DNA from: JBDZUZ01 sp040255445 | Lineage (GTDB): Bacteria > Planctomycetota > Phycisphaerae > Phycisphaerales > UBA1924 | Length of the DNA stretch: 12,443 nt | Assembly: GCA_040255445.1 (NCBI GenBank) | Contig: JBDZUZ010000117.1 | Span: forward strand, 1-12,443 | Direction: 5' to 3' | In this document: positions 12,391-12,443 of the stretch, one piece after another | Numbering within the stretch: position 1 is the stretch's first letter | How the letters are laid out: each line of letters opens with the position of its first letter | Made by a program: the position numbers and the translations under genes | Notes under the pieces: model-generated | The model's database searches: none | Told to the model about the DNA's origin: nothing | The model's input: the letters and a program-made list of their open reading frames with translations, nothing else

Positions 12391-12443
12391 AAGCCGCCCG
12401 AGCGGCTCCTGCTCCTCAACAAGGCCGACCGGCTCAAAGACAA
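12391..12443 (+). pseudogene. hflX: HflX continuation after the in-frame stop (G4 motif NKAD), running off the window
   Basis: In the same frame as the upstream part of hflX, these bases encode KPPERLLLLNKADRLKD, with the hydrophobic strand and NKAD (residues 342-345 if the stop is counted as 332) expected at exactly this place in an HflX G domain. The C-terminal remainder lies beyond the window, so it is not known whether more lesions exist. Confidence 0.7.

Noticed and set aside
12384..12392. The TAG in hflX as the natural gene end
   Set aside because: The same frame continues with the G4 motif NKAD at the expected place, and an HflX ending before G4 would lack nucleotide specificity.

Overview
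The window looks like a chromosomal segment of a GC-rich planctomycete, most likely of the Phycisphaerae. Three things point there: very high GC with strongly GC-biased third codon positions; three secreted proteins ending in PEP-CTERM-like tails (VPAP or APAP, a hydrophobic stretch, then RRR/RRRR); and a TsaD carrying an unusual HRPGL loop that, from memory, is common in planctomycetes. The sequence contains a 10-N scaffold gap at 659-668, so distances across it are not reliable. 

Left part (1-1089) is an accessory-looking stretch. A small XRE-type regulator (164-550, minus) has a convincing promoter whose -35 box lies inside an inverted repeat, and a tiny ORF is joined to it by a TGATG overlap. 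This unit is bracketed by two same-orientation copies of a 50-bp double-hairpin repeat (29-78 and 819-868). Between the regulator and the right-hand repeat lie the gap and an extreme G-run tract. The rest, to 1089, holds no credible gene but has a long inverted repeat. 

Middle part (1090-5304): a minus-strand YkuD-type L,D-transpeptidase lacking a signal peptide is divergent from a complete mutS. A thioredoxin-like protein with a WCGDC motif follows mutS, separated by an 18-bp perfect palindrome. 

PEP-CTERM cluster (5305-7900): three plus-strand genes for small secreted proteins. The first is alone, with a long structured leader and a textbook intrinsic terminator with a UUCG loop. The second and third are tandem paralogues, 29 bp apart, of a family I do not recognise. 

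Right part (7923-12443): a minus-strand operon of S41 C-terminal processing peptidase, TsaD and a GGQ-domain release-factor-like protein is joined by stop/start overlaps (ATGA, then TGATG), so translation of all three is probably coupled. It pairs tRNA t6A synthesis with a putative peptidyl-tRNA hydrolase. Divergent from it is hflX, which carries an in-frame TAG just before its G4 motif (NKAD); the reading frame continues sensibly past the stop to the window edge. 

Most of the window is ordinary housekeeping. The best leads are the broken or recoded hflX, the XRE/mini-ORF unit between repeats, the coupled ctp-tsaD-GGQ operon, and the tandem secreted paralogues.
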